Source of the DNA: Bacillota bacterium
GTDB taxonomy: Bacteria; Bacillota; UBA4882; UBA8346
DNA: 14,809 nt
Reading direction: 5' to 3'
Assembly: GCA_023436305.1 (NCBI GenBank)
Contig: JAEZJQ010000022.1
Coordinates: 1-14,809, forward strand
Part shown: piece after piece, positions 1-6,505 of the stretch
Layout: the number at the start of each line of letters is the position of its first letter
How positions within the stretch are numbered: the first letter of the stretch is position 1
Translations under genes and position numbers: made by a program
Notes under the pieces: generated by a model
What the model saw: only the letters and a program-made list of their open reading frames with translations
Told to the model about the DNA's origin: nothing
Database searches by the model: none

Positions 1-1
1 A

Positions 2-190
2 CTCATGATATTTGAGCAATTCGGAAACCTGAAATACAAATTTGGCAATAGGCATTTCTGGTGTAAGGGATACTACGTTAGCACGGTGGGTCTCAACGAA
101 GAGACAATCAAGAAATATATTCGAGAACAAGAGAATGCCGACCAAATGATGGACAATGTAAAAGAACCGGACAATCCTTTTAAGGGATAG
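2..190 (+). CDS. tnpA: IS200/IS605-type Y1 transposase, C-terminal part (5' end outside window)
   Basis: This is the last 62 codons of a small single-strand DNA transposase of the IS200/IS605 family. The reading frame is open to the left edge, so the HUH metal-binding motif lies outside the window. The segment NRHFWCKGYYVSTVG is characteristic of the family. The tyrosine in the following ETIKKYIREQ helix is the expected catalytic Tyr that attacks the DNA strand, judged from IS608-type TnpA. The tail ending in PFKG matches the usual C-terminus. No tnpB follows, which is typical of IS200-type elements. Recognition is by motif memory and is secure at family level. Confidence 0.9.
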   Translation, partial: LMIFEQFGNLKYKFGNRHFWCKGYYVSTVGLNEETIKKYIREQENADQMMDNVKEPDNPFKG

Positions 191-218
191 CCGGTAATCA
201 ACGCGGAAGACAGTATCA

Positions 219-288
219 TACACTTTAAAGTGTAGCTAGTAAGATACCCTTATAGGGTTAGTGCAAACCGCACCTTGAAGGTGCGGTT
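219..288. repeat. Three consecutive palindromes behind the IS200 transposase (probable element right end)
   Basis: Three perfect dyads lie within 100 bp of the tnpA stop. TACACTTTAAAGTGTA is at 219-234; ACCCT-TAT-AGGGT is at 246-258; and at 266-288 there is an 11-bp arm AACCGCACCTT, one central G and its complement. IS200/IS605 elements end in subterminal hairpins that the transposase recognises as single strands, so one of these, most likely the strong 266-288 hairpin, should be the right-end structure. It could also act as a terminator, although no clean T-run follows. The exact element boundary is not resolved. Confidence 0.6.
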
Positions 289-324
289 GTGATTGTTTCC
301 GCTTGCTCTTTGGGGTTGAAGGTC

Positions 325-528
325 TTATGGATTATTGTCGAAATCAAAAATATCAATATCGGTGGTTCCCGGAATAACCGATTTGGCATGAACCATTGAC
401 TTTGATGGTGCTACGTTAGAGGTAACCAAAGTTACCCGTAATCTACTGCTAGTATCCGGCGCCTGGACTCCACAACCCGTATTCGGTAGAATCAGTAAAA
501 TGATTGCCAATAATAAGATTCTCTTCAT
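325..528 (-). CDS. small putative lipoprotein, unknown function
   Basis: A 67-residue protein starting MKRILLLAIILL with a short basic n-region, a hydrophobic h-region and a lipobox-like LPNTGC, so it is probably a lipid-anchored secreted peptide. The mature part, about 48 residues, is rich in Ser, Thr and Val and ends in an acidic segment, DIDIFDFDNN. I chose the start at 528 because AGAAGG sits 8 bases upstream; a longer frame to 591 has no such site. A promoter-like pair lies at 574-602. I do not recognise the family. Asn at lipobox position -3 is unusual, so anchoring is likely rather than certain. No partner gene is adjacent. Confidence 0.6.
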   Translation of the reverse strand: MKRILLLAIILLILPNTGCGVQAPDTSSRLRVTLVTSNVAPSKSMVHAKSVIPGTTDIDIFDFDNNP

Positions 529-573
529 CGATAGCCTTCTTTTATAATAATTTTTCAATTTAATACATTGCTC

Positions 574-602
574 ATTGTACCATATCATCAAATAAATTAC
601 AA
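574..602 (-). promoter_or_regulatory. sigma-70-type promoter for the small lipoprotein
   Basis: On the minus strand, TTGTAA (597-602) and TACAAT (574-579) are separated by exactly 17 bases, about 45 bases upstream of the lipoprotein start codon. The -10 box matches consensus at five of six positions and the -35 box at four of six. Confidence 0.55.
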
Positions 603-667
603 ATTTTTACTATATGAAGCATCAAACTGGGCTGGGCATATGATTAAATTTCCTAACGTGAGAATCA

Positions 668-728
668 ATGGACCGCAAAGCTTCGGATTTGACTGGTAAA
701 GAGTCGAAACCGAAGCTTTTTGTTGGGG
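668..728 (+). repeat. Hairpin repeat A, copy 1
   Basis: A 61-base sequence beginning ATGGACCGCAAAGCTTCGG is repeated at 14121-14181 in the same orientation with five differences. It folds into a long stem: arm 677-694 pairs with 702-719 around a 7-base loop, with only one mismatch and one G-T pair. The 3' arm runs into TTTTT (717-721), so on the plus strand it looks like an intrinsic terminator, but there is no plus-strand gene just upstream for it to end. Read as protein, both copies give an open frame starting MDRKASDL, which may be chance. An interspersed palindromic repeat is the simplest reading. Confidence 0.65.
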
Positions 729-769
729 CGGGTGGGCGAGTTGAAGAAATACAAGTAAAAAATTCCACT

Positions 770-798
770 AAAAAAGCCCTCCTTATTTTCGGAGAGCT
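770..798 (-). terminator. rho-independent terminator, minus strand
   Basis: Read on the minus strand, AGCTCTCC (798-791), an 8-base loop, GGAGGGCT (782-775) and then TTTTTT. The 8-bp stem has a single G-U pair. It lies 40 bases beyond the stop of the minus-strand fragment at 838-1032 and would end transcription from the glutaredoxin-like gene promoter. Confidence 0.7.
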
Positions 799-837
799 TG
801 ATGTCTTAACCATAATTCGAACTCATTTATCCCAGGG

Positions 838-1032
838 TTAATCGAAATTTAAAAATTCATTGGTTGACGTATATTCAAACGAGCCTTGGATTTGATTTAA
901 TGGATTATCCTCATTTCCGCCCCATGCAAATACCCCGAATTTAGCAAAACCGCTATTGTGGCATTGGATAAGATATACTCCCGATGGATTGCCTGAGGTA
1001 GTAAGTTTGGTTGTGAAGCTGTAACTTATCAG
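838..1032 (-). pseudogene. coding-like fragment without an orthodox start, unknown family
   Basis: The minus strand reads about 65 codons ending in TAA at 838, with a protein-like composition. Segments such as YSFTTKLTTSGNPSGVYLIQ and a downstream FGVFAWGG stretch suggest an aromatic, beta-rich secreted domain. No ATG, GTG or TTG opens the frame; the first plausible codon is CTG at 1030-1032, just inside the end of the glutaredoxin-like gene. An AGGAGG (1046-1051 on the complement) lies inside that gene, 13 bases before the CTG. It is either the C-terminal remnant of a lost gene or a small coupled gene with a non-standard start. The terminator just behind it fits a real gene end. I do not recognise the family. 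Confidence 0.35.
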
Positions 1033-1265
1033 AAATCTTTGAAGACCTCCTCGAATTCTTCAAGTGAGAAACCCATTAGCATAAGTTCTCCCACAACGGT
1101 TAGGGGCCCTCCGGGCTTATTAAGCAATTTTAATCTTTCGGTGAAGTTTTTTGGAATTAGAATACTTTTCTCCGTAAATGCAATTCCTTTATCGGCAAGG
1201 AATTTCTTGGCCCGGACACAGTTTCCACAAAGGGGTGCAGTATATATAATCACTTCCGGCTTCAT
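1029..1265 (-). CDS. glutaredoxin/NrdH-like thiol-disulfide protein
   Basis: A 78-residue thioredoxin-fold protein of glutaredoxin size. The N-terminal strand KPEVIIYTAPLCGNCVRAKK holds the redox motif CGNC at about residues 13-16, followed by the helix RAKKFLADKGIAF typical of glutaredoxins. Around residues 50-60 the cis-proline loop reads GGPLTVVGE rather than the common TVPxVFI, so it is a divergent member. The last part is a short acidic helix, LEEFEEVF. The protein should exchange disulfides in the cytoplasm, with an unknown partner. The start is supported by AAGGAG 8 bases upstream, and a promoter lies at 1298-1326. No ribonucleotide reductase gene is adjacent. Confidence 0.8.
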   Translation of the reverse strand: MKPEVIIYTAPLCGNCVRAKKFLADKGIAFTEKSILIPKNFTERLKLLNKPGGPLTVVGELMLMGFSLEEFEEVFKDF

Positions 1266-1297
1266 TGATGTGACTCCTTATCATAGGTTTTAGCTTT

Positions 1298-1326
1298 ATT
1301 GTACTCGATTTTACTTGCCCTGTCAC
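1298..1326 (-). promoter_or_regulatory. sigma-70-type promoter for the glutaredoxin-like gene
   Basis: On the minus strand, GTGACA (1321-1326) and TACAAT (1298-1303) are spaced by 17 bases. Each box matches consensus at five of six positions, and the pair lies about 33 bases upstream of the start codon. Confidence 0.6.
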
Positions 1327-1399
1327 GAAGTTTCCCGGCAGTGCCTCATCACTTATCATTTTAGTTCAAATTGTTTATTTCAATCGATGGAGCTTCAAC

Positions 1400-1486
1400 C
1401 TATGCGGGCCAGATCCTCTTTTGCGGCTTTCGGTGCTTTTCCGTATATTTAGCCGCGCGATACTTGGACCGGAGCGCATACAACTT
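1400..1486 (-). pseudogene. 3'-end fragment of a patatin-like gene (repeat B, copy 1)
   Basis: The minus strand encodes LYALRSKYRAAKYTEKH plus about ten more residues and a TAG stop at 1400-1402. The same residues occur at the C-terminus of the patatin-like pseudogene at 12908-13785. The DNA identity is perfect over 52 bases (1432-1483 against 12937-12988) and partial for about 13 more on the left. Nothing further upstream in the patatin gene is present; the sequence changes abruptly at 1484, just before the operon promoter. It is a remnant, not a working gene. Confidence 0.75.
1432..1483 (+). repeat. 52-bp perfect direct repeat B, left copy
   Basis: Identical base for base and in the same orientation to 12937-12988. 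Together the two copies bracket the whole operon, from its promoter at 1531 to its terminator at 12744. Both lie in the 3'-terminal codons of patatin-like sequences. Confidence 0.85.
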
Positions 1487-1530
1487 ATGGGAACACTTTT
1501 TGTGAAATAAAATAGAATTAATGGAAAATG

Positions 1531-1559
1531 TTGACATTTTACAATTGATGTATTACGAT
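1531..1559 (+). promoter_or_regulatory. operon promoter upstream of the GntR regulator
   Basis: A perfect -35 box TTGACA (1531-1536), a 17-base spacer and TACGAT (1554-1559, four of six matches). The predicted transcription start, about 1566, lies at the edge of the long inverted repeat at 1568-1597, a geometry suited to repression. No comparable promoter was seen further down between operon genes. Confidence 0.7.
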
Positions 1560-1567
1560 TTAACTGG

Positions 1568-1597
1568 ATATGACAACATATCAATATGTTGTCATAT
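1568..1597. promoter_or_regulatory. probable operator: 14-bp perfect inverted repeat
   Basis: ATATGACAACATAT (1568-1581), the spacer CA, and the exact complement ATATGTTGTCATAT (1584-1597). The 28 paired bases have no mismatch. It starts about 9 bases after the -10 box, so a dimeric repressor here would block initiation. The downstream GntR/HutC-type gene is the obvious candidate to bind it, giving autoregulation. The site has no T-run, so it is not a terminator. I saw no second copy in the window. Confidence 0.7.
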
Positions 1598-1624
1598 TAA
1601 CAATAGATATGCTACCGAATGGCT

Positions 1625-1658
1625 GGCCGAAGATGTTCATCGGCAAGCGCGGCCTTTT
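1625..1658 (+). other. possible leader hairpin in the 5' untranslated region
   Basis: The leader from about 1566 to the regulator start is roughly 200 bases long. Within it GGCCG (1625-1629) can pair with CGGCC (1650-1654), followed by TTTT. The inner loop contains a second small stem, GAT-GTTC-ATC. It resembles a weak attenuator, but the stem is only 5 bp and the T-run is short. I recognise no known riboswitch consensus in this leader. Confidence 0.25.
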
Positions 1659-1769
1659 GAATGATTCGTGACATATATCGAAGTACCCATGGACATCGGT
1701 TAGCCACCGCGCCTCAAGATGTTCCAGTGTTGGCAATATTCAAATATTACAATACGGGGTGAAATATGT

Positions 1770-2498
1770 TTGATTAATGGAATGGCTCCCAAGTATTTTA
1801 TTGTAAAAAATAAGATACTTGAAATGATTGACAAGGAAGAAATCGGCTCCAACGGTATGGTGCCCAGTGAGCGGGAACTCATGATAAGGTTCGAAATCAG
1901 CCGGATTACAGCGAAGAAAGCCATCGATGATCTGGTTAAGGAAGGTTATCTCTACCGCGTCCAAGGTAAAGGGACATTTGTTAAAAATGATACCTTGAAT
2001 CAGGACCTGGTATCCATTACCAGTTGTACGGATGATATCATCAAAATGGGAATGACGCCGTCGAAAAAACTGCTGGCTGCCGAGGTAGTCCTCGCCGATC
2101 AGGCCCGGATGAAAAGGTTGCAACTCTGCGACGGAGACAAGGTTTTTTCGGTAAAACGCGTTTACTTTGCCGATAATGAGCCATTGAATCTGACGACTAC
2201 ATATCTGCCATGCAAACTTTTTCCCGGAATCGAAAACTACGATTTTGGGATAGAATCTATTTACCATATATTAGAAAGTAAGTATCATACACGGATTACC
2301 AAAGCTATCAAGACAATTGAAGCTGTGCTGGCTGTGGATGAAGTGTCGGAAATTCTGGGAACCGAAGATAAGGAACCGATACTTTTGTTTAGGGCCGTTA
2401 CACTTGGTATCGTTAATGGAAAGGAGGTGCCGATAGAGACCTTTAAAAGCTATTACCGAACCGATCGATTTAAGTTTTACATCAATCAGGTAAAATGA
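1770..2498 (+). CDS. GntR-family (HutC-type) transcriptional regulator of the operon
   Basis: About 242 residues, the usual HutC-type length. A winged helix-turn-helix occupies residues 8-71: PSERELMIRFEISRITAKKA spans the helices and GYLYRVQGKGTFV is the wing. The rest is a UTRA-type ligand-binding domain, ending IETFKSYYRTDRFKF. Such proteins are usually repressors released by a substrate or intermediate of the pathway they control. I prefer the TTG start at 1770 because GGGGTGA lies 7 bases upstream; ATG at 1782 would be 19 bases away, and a longer frame to 1719 has no visible site. The binding-protein gene begins 62 bases after the stop with no obvious promoter between, so regulator and operon are probably cotranscribed. 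Confidence 0.88.
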   Translation: MINGMAPKYFIVKNKILEMIDKEEIGSNGMVPSERELMIRFEISRITAKKAIDDLVKEGYLYRVQGKGTFVKNDTLNQDLVSITSCTDDIIKMGMTPSKKLLAAEVVLADQARMKRLQLCDGDKVFSVKRVYFADNEPLNLTTTYLPCKLFPGIENYDFGIESIYHILESKYHTRITKAIKTIEAVLAVDEVSEILGTEDKEPILLFRAVTLGIVNGKEVPIETFKSYYRTDRFKFYINQVK

Positions 2499-2560
2499 GT
2501 GACGGAATCCGGTAGAATGGTTTCAAAATAGTATAAACATAAAGATAAGGAGTGAACCCT

Positions 2561-3733
2561 ATGAAAAGAAATCGTTTTAAAGTAACCATCGCTTTTTCCC
2601 TGATGGCGATAATGTTAATTTCGCTGTTTTTTACCAGTTACGCGAAAACGCCGGACCTGGGAGTGGCCCTTATTACTTCTGCCGCTGGGGCCAATGATAA
2701 AGGCTATAATGAATCGGCGATCCAAGGACTTGAACTGGCCAAAAAAACATTTGGAATCAATTATAAAGTGGTTGAATCCTCAGATATTCCAGGTAGTTTG
2801 ACCCAGCTTGCGGATGCCGGATATAAAGTAATCTTCAGTCTGGAATATAATTTTGACGCGCTTATTAATGGTGTTGGCGGCAAGAATGCGATTGCCAAAC
2901 AATATCCGAACACAACCTTTGTTATATTCAATGATAATCCCAATGTTGATAAAAATGGCAAAGTCATTAACAAGAATGTAGTTTCCGTGCTCTTCGATGT
3001 GCATGAAGCTTCCTTCATGGCGGGTGTTCTTAGCACGCTAGTCAATGAAAATGCGAAAACGCTCTTTAATGCCCAAGATTATAATTTCACTCCAGGGGAT
3101 GCCGGTCGAAAAATCGGATTCATTGGAGGTACCAAGTCCAATGGTATTACTGTATTCAGTTATGGATTTGCCGAGGGCATCAACTATGAGGCCCAGAAAT
3201 TGAATGTCAAATATACCTATTACAGCGATTATAATGCGGGCTTCACGGATTCCGCCGCGGGTTCAACGAAGGCTAACACCTATTATCAAAATGGCGCCAA
3301 TGTTGTATTTGGAGTTGCCGGAGCGGTAGGCGACGGTGTGGATTCCAAGGCCAAAGAAGTGAAAAAGTTTTCCATTGAAGTCGATGCAAACAAAGATAAT
3401 AACCAGCCCGGTTATATTCTTACGAGTGTTTTAAAGAATACCAAGGTTCCTGTTTATGAAATACTTAAAAACTATAAGAATAATACGTTGGCTAAAGTAA
3501 ATGGTAAATTATTAAGCTATAATCTGGCTTCAGGCGCCACCGGTATTACGGATTTAAGTGTTATCCAGTCGAAGATCGTACCGTCCGGAAAAGCCAAATG
3601 GAATGAGATCAAGAGTGAGCTTGACTCTGTCGCTAAGAAAATAGCCAGCGGTAAAATCAAAGTAACGAATGCTCAGGCAGGAGAAGCCTTTGACAAAACC
3701 GCTCTAAAAAGCCTTTCCATGCCAAATGATTAA
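2561..3733 (+). CDS. BMP/PnrA-family nucleoside-binding protein of an ABC importer
   Basis: A 390-residue extracytoplasmic solute receptor. The N-terminus is a signal peptide: a basic MKRNRFK, a hydrophobic core to about residue 25, and a likely cut after TSYA. There is no lipobox Cys, unlike most Gram-positive members. The mature protein shows BMP/Med-domain features: an N-terminal strand with ANDKGYNESAIQG (the family's NDxxFN-like ligand loop), IGFIGGTKSNG near the middle, and VDANKDN followed by TSVLKN with conserved Asp and Lys. Family members bind purine or other nucleosides. I chose ATG at 2561 because AAGGAG (2547-2552) is 8 bases before it; an upstream GTG overlaps that site. The length is slightly above the usual 340-370. 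The ATPase gene follows after 95 bases. Confidence 0.9.
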   Translation: MKRNRFKVTIAFSLMAIMLISLFFTSYAKTPDLGVALITSAAGANDKGYNESAIQGLELAKKTFGINYKVVESSDIPGSLTQLADAGYKVIFSLEYNFDALINGVGGKNAIAKQYPNTTFVIFNDNPNVDKNGKVINKNVVSVLFDVHEASFMAGVLSTLVNENAKTLFNAQDYNFTPGDAGRKIGFIGGTKSNGITVFSYGFAEGINYEAQKLNVKYTYYSDYNAGFTDSAAGSTKANTYYQNGANVVFGVAGAVGDGVDSKAKEVKKFSIEVDANKDNNQPGYILTSVLKNTKVPVYEILKNYKNNTLAKVNGKLLSYNLASGATGITDLSVIQSKIVPSGKAKWNEIKSELDSVAKKIASGKIKVTNAQAGEAFDKTALKSLSMPND

Positions 3734-3828
3734 GGTTGATTAAACCTCGATTCGGTAAGTTCTGATTTTGAAATGACTTTTACATTTATGTACCGGATTC
3801 ATGTTAAAAATAATGAAGGGCGAAATCG

Positions 3829-5373
3829 ATGAATGCAATCGCAGCTGTAAACTTAACCAAGAAATATGGGAGTTTTGTCGCCAATGACAATATTAATCTG
3901 TTCATTCCAAAAGGCGAAATTACTGCAATCGTAGGAGAAAACGGGGCCGGTAAAACAACCTTGATGAATATGTTTTACGGTATGCAGCGGCCAACCTCCG
4001 GAGAAATTTATGTCAATGATAAAAAAGTAAACTTCAACTCGCCCCTCGACGCAATCAATTGTGGTTTGGGAATGGTGCACCAGCATTTTAAGCTGGTGCC
4101 CAGTCTCACCATTTTTGAGAATATCATGCTGGGAGCCGAAATCAATAAAACCCTGGTTTTCAGGAATCGATTCAAAGTCAATTCGCCGTTCATCGATAAA
4201 AAGCAAGAACGAAAAGTCATCGGGAAGCTGATTCACGATTACAAGTTTGAGCTTGATCCCAATGAACGTGTGGCAAACATCTCAATAGGCGCCAAACAGC
4301 GTGTGGAAATATTGAAGATGCTCTATCGCAACGTCGATATTTTAATATTTGACGAACCCACCGCGGTTCTGACACCCCAGGAAGTCGACGAACTGCTGCT
4401 GAATTTTAAAGAATTGAAAGAACAAGGCAAAACGATTATACTGATTACCCATAAGTTGCGTGAAGTGATGGAAGTCAGCGATCGAGTCATTGTGATTCAA
4501 AGAGGTAAAGTGGTTGGGAACAAATTTACCCATCAGACAACTCCGGAAGAGATAGCCGCGCTGATGGTCGGGCATGAAGTCATGTTTCAAACCCAAAAGG
4601 AAAAAAAGTCTTTGTTGGGAAATAAGATTGCCTACCGGGTCAGTGGTTTGTCGACCACCAACTATTTAGGCAAAAAGGTTTTGGATAATATCAGCTTTGC
4701 GATCAGGGAAGGCGAAATTCTTGGAATCGCCGGAGTTGAAGGCAACGGGCAAAGTGAACTTGTAAAGGTTTTATCAGGACTTATGGTTGCAACCGAAGGC
4801 CAAGTTGAGCTCTATGGTGAGGATTTAACCAACCGGTGGCCGGGTGAACTTCGCAAATCAGGCGTGGGAATCATTCCGGAGGACCGATATGCCCAAGGGC
4901 TTTGCAAGGAAATGTCACTGGGTGACAATTTGATTGCAGGCTATCACTCCAATAAAAAGTATTGCAAAAATATCATGCTGGATCAAAAAAATATCTGTAA
5001 AAACCGGGATATATTACTGGAGAAGTTTGATATCAGGGTAGCGGATCCTGAAGGAACGGTGTCGCAGCTTTCCGGCGGAAACGCCCAGAAGGTTATTATT
5101 GCAAGGGAGTTTGAATCAAATCTAAAGATTTTGATTGCAAGTCAGCCCACCCGGGGTGTTGATATCGGTTCCATCGAATTCATCCACCGTTGTATATTAA
5201 ACTTAAGACAGCAAAATACGGCGATACTGCTGATCTCCAGCGAACTGAGTGAAATCATGAGCCTTAGTGACAGGATTGTGGTTATGTATAAGGGTAAAAT
5301 CGTCGGAGAGGTTGAAGGAGATCAGGCTGACAGTTCACAACTGGGATTGCTGATGGCAGGTATTGTCAAATAA
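3829..5373 (+). CDS. nucleoside-type ABC transporter ATPase, two nucleotide-binding domains
   Basis: A 514-residue double ATPase of the RbsA/YufO type that powers the importer. In domain 1, Walker A GENGAGKTT is at 36-44, followed by the Q-loop region MVHQHFKLVPSL, signature ISIGAKQRVEI and Walker B ILIFDEPTA. Domain 2 starts near residue 270. Its P-loop is degenerate (GVEGNGQSE, no GKT), its signature is intact (LSGGNAQK), and Walker B reads ILIASQPTRGVDIG with Gln in place of the catalytic Glu. This asymmetry is normal for the family: one site hydrolyses ATP and the other is structural. AAGGG is 8 bases before the start. A weak stem (AGGTT/AACCT) just after the binding-protein stop may lower expression of the following genes. 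Confidence 0.93.
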   Translation: MNAIAAVNLTKKYGSFVANDNINLFIPKGEITAIVGENGAGKTTLMNMFYGMQRPTSGEIYVNDKKVNFNSPLDAINCGLGMVHQHFKLVPSLTIFENIMLGAEINKTLVFRNRFKVNSPFIDKKQERKVIGKLIHDYKFELDPNERVANISIGAKQRVEILKMLYRNVDILIFDEPTAVLTPQEVDELLLNFKELKEQGKTIILITHKLREVMEVSDRVIVIQRGKVVGNKFTHQTTPEEIAALMVGHEVMFQTQKEKKSLLGNKIAYRVSGLSTTNYLGKKVLDNISFAIREGEILGIAGVEGNGQSELVKVLSGLMVATEGQVELYGEDLTNRWPGELRKSGVGIIPEDRYAQGLCKEMSLGDNLIAGYHSNKKYCKNIMLDQKNICKNRDILLEKFDIRVADPEGTVSQLSGGNAQKVIIAREFESNLKILIASQPTRGVDIGSIEFIHRCILNLRQQNTAILLISSELSEIMSLSDRIVVMYKGKIVGEVEGDQADSSQLGLLMAGIVK

Positions 5374-5394
5374 CCATATGATATGAGGAAAGTT

Positions 5395-6468
5395 ATGAAA
5401 AAGAAGAATGCAATGATATCCAGTATAAACAGCGCCTTGCTTCCCATACTGATTGCGTTATTTATTGGTGGAATCATAATTGCGGTAATTGGCGAAGATC
5501 CTTTTTTGACTTATCAGGTGATGATCCAGAAATCGCTTTTCAGTGAACAGGGTTTCCTAAAAACATTGCATATTGCAGCCCCTTTGATTTTGACCGGCCT
5601 CGGGATTGCCATCACCTTTAAGGCGAATATTTTTAATATGGGTGTCGAAGGCGCGGCGGTTTTGGGAGCTTTTTTTGCAGGTGTAGCCGGTTTTAGCATC
5701 AAAGGCATCAATCCGGGGCTTCATGTCACGCTTTGTCTGCTAATCGGAATGATTGTAGGGATGATGGTTACGCTAATTCCGGCAATATTGAAAGCCTATT
5801 TCAAAGTCAATGAAATGGTGGTCACCTTAATGCTCAACTATGTGGTGGTTGAGATTGTAAAATTCCTGGCTCAGGGAGTGTTTAAAGATCCGTCATCCGG
5901 CTATGTTTCGACCTACGCTATTGCCGACAGCGCAATGTTCAAAAAGATTTTCAATAGTGATTTGACCTTTTTCTTCTTCATCGCAATTTTGGTGTTAGCC
6001 ATTTTCTATGTGGTTTTTAATAAATCAAAACTTGGCTTTGAAATTACCGCCATGGGCAAAAATCTTGAGTTTGCCGAAGCGACCGGAATGAATGTCGCCA
6101 AGAAGATAGTTTTGATCATGCTTATCAGCGGTGCTGTCAGCGGCCTGGCGGGAGCCGGCTTTCTGATGAGCGAAAAATACCGGTTTACGCTTGATTTTTC
6201 TGGAAATCCGGGACTCGGCTGGGATGGTATGCTGATTGCCCTGCTTGGCAACCACAGCCCCGTAGGCATTTTCGTGGTCTCGGTTTTTTATGCCGCATTA
6301 AAAAACGGCAGTGAATATATCGGTTTATTTACAAACGTACCCAAAGATATTGTGGGTGTTATTCAGGGAATACTCATCCTCTTCCTTTCCGTAAGATTTA
6401 TTAACCAAAATACCAACCTGACGGGTAAGTTGAAAACGTGGTTCGCTAAACCTGGAGCAAAAGATTAA
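5395..6468 (+). CDS. nucleoside-type ABC transporter permease 1
   Basis: About 357 residues, strongly hydrophobic, with roughly eight to ten membrane segments, matching the BPD_transp_2 family and the larger YufP/NupB-type permease. The motif FKANIFNMGVEGAAVLGAF near residues 75-93 is the family hallmark. A cytoplasmic loop, AMGKNLEFAEATGMNV, around residue 220 is the likely coupling site for the ATPase. I chose ATG at 5395 because GAGG lies 6 bases upstream; ATG at 5383 lacks a site. The gene follows the ATPase stop by about 20 bases. It should pair with permease 2 as a heterodimer. Confidence 0.9.
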   Translation: MKKKNAMISSINSALLPILIALFIGGIIIAVIGEDPFLTYQVMIQKSLFSEQGFLKTLHIAAPLILTGLGIAITFKANIFNMGVEGAAVLGAFFAGVAGFSIKGINPGLHVTLCLLIGMIVGMMVTLIPAILKAYFKVNEMVVTLMLNYVVVEIVKFLAQGVFKDPSSGYVSTYAIADSAMFKKIFNSDLTFFFFIAILVLAIFYVVFNKSKLGFEITAMGKNLEFAEATGMNVAKKIVLIMLISGAVSGLAGAGFLMSEKYRFTLDFSGNPGLGWDGMLIALLGNHSPVGIFVVSVFYAALKNGSEYIGLFTNVPKDIVGVIQGILILFLSVRFINQNTNLTGKLKTWFAKPGAKD

Positions 6469-6505
6469 AAAAGATGAGTTTTGACTTGACGGAAGGGGAA
6501 TGGGT

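Noticed and set aside
1375..1584. Minus-strand open frame of 69 codons running through the promoter and operator
   Set aside because: Its middle is the repeat B sequence read in a frame different from patatin; it crosses a clear promoter and palindrome.
1740..2267. Long minus-strand frame opposite the GntR gene
   Set aside because: A shadow of the regulator; the opposite strand shows a full winged-helix and UTRA-type protein.
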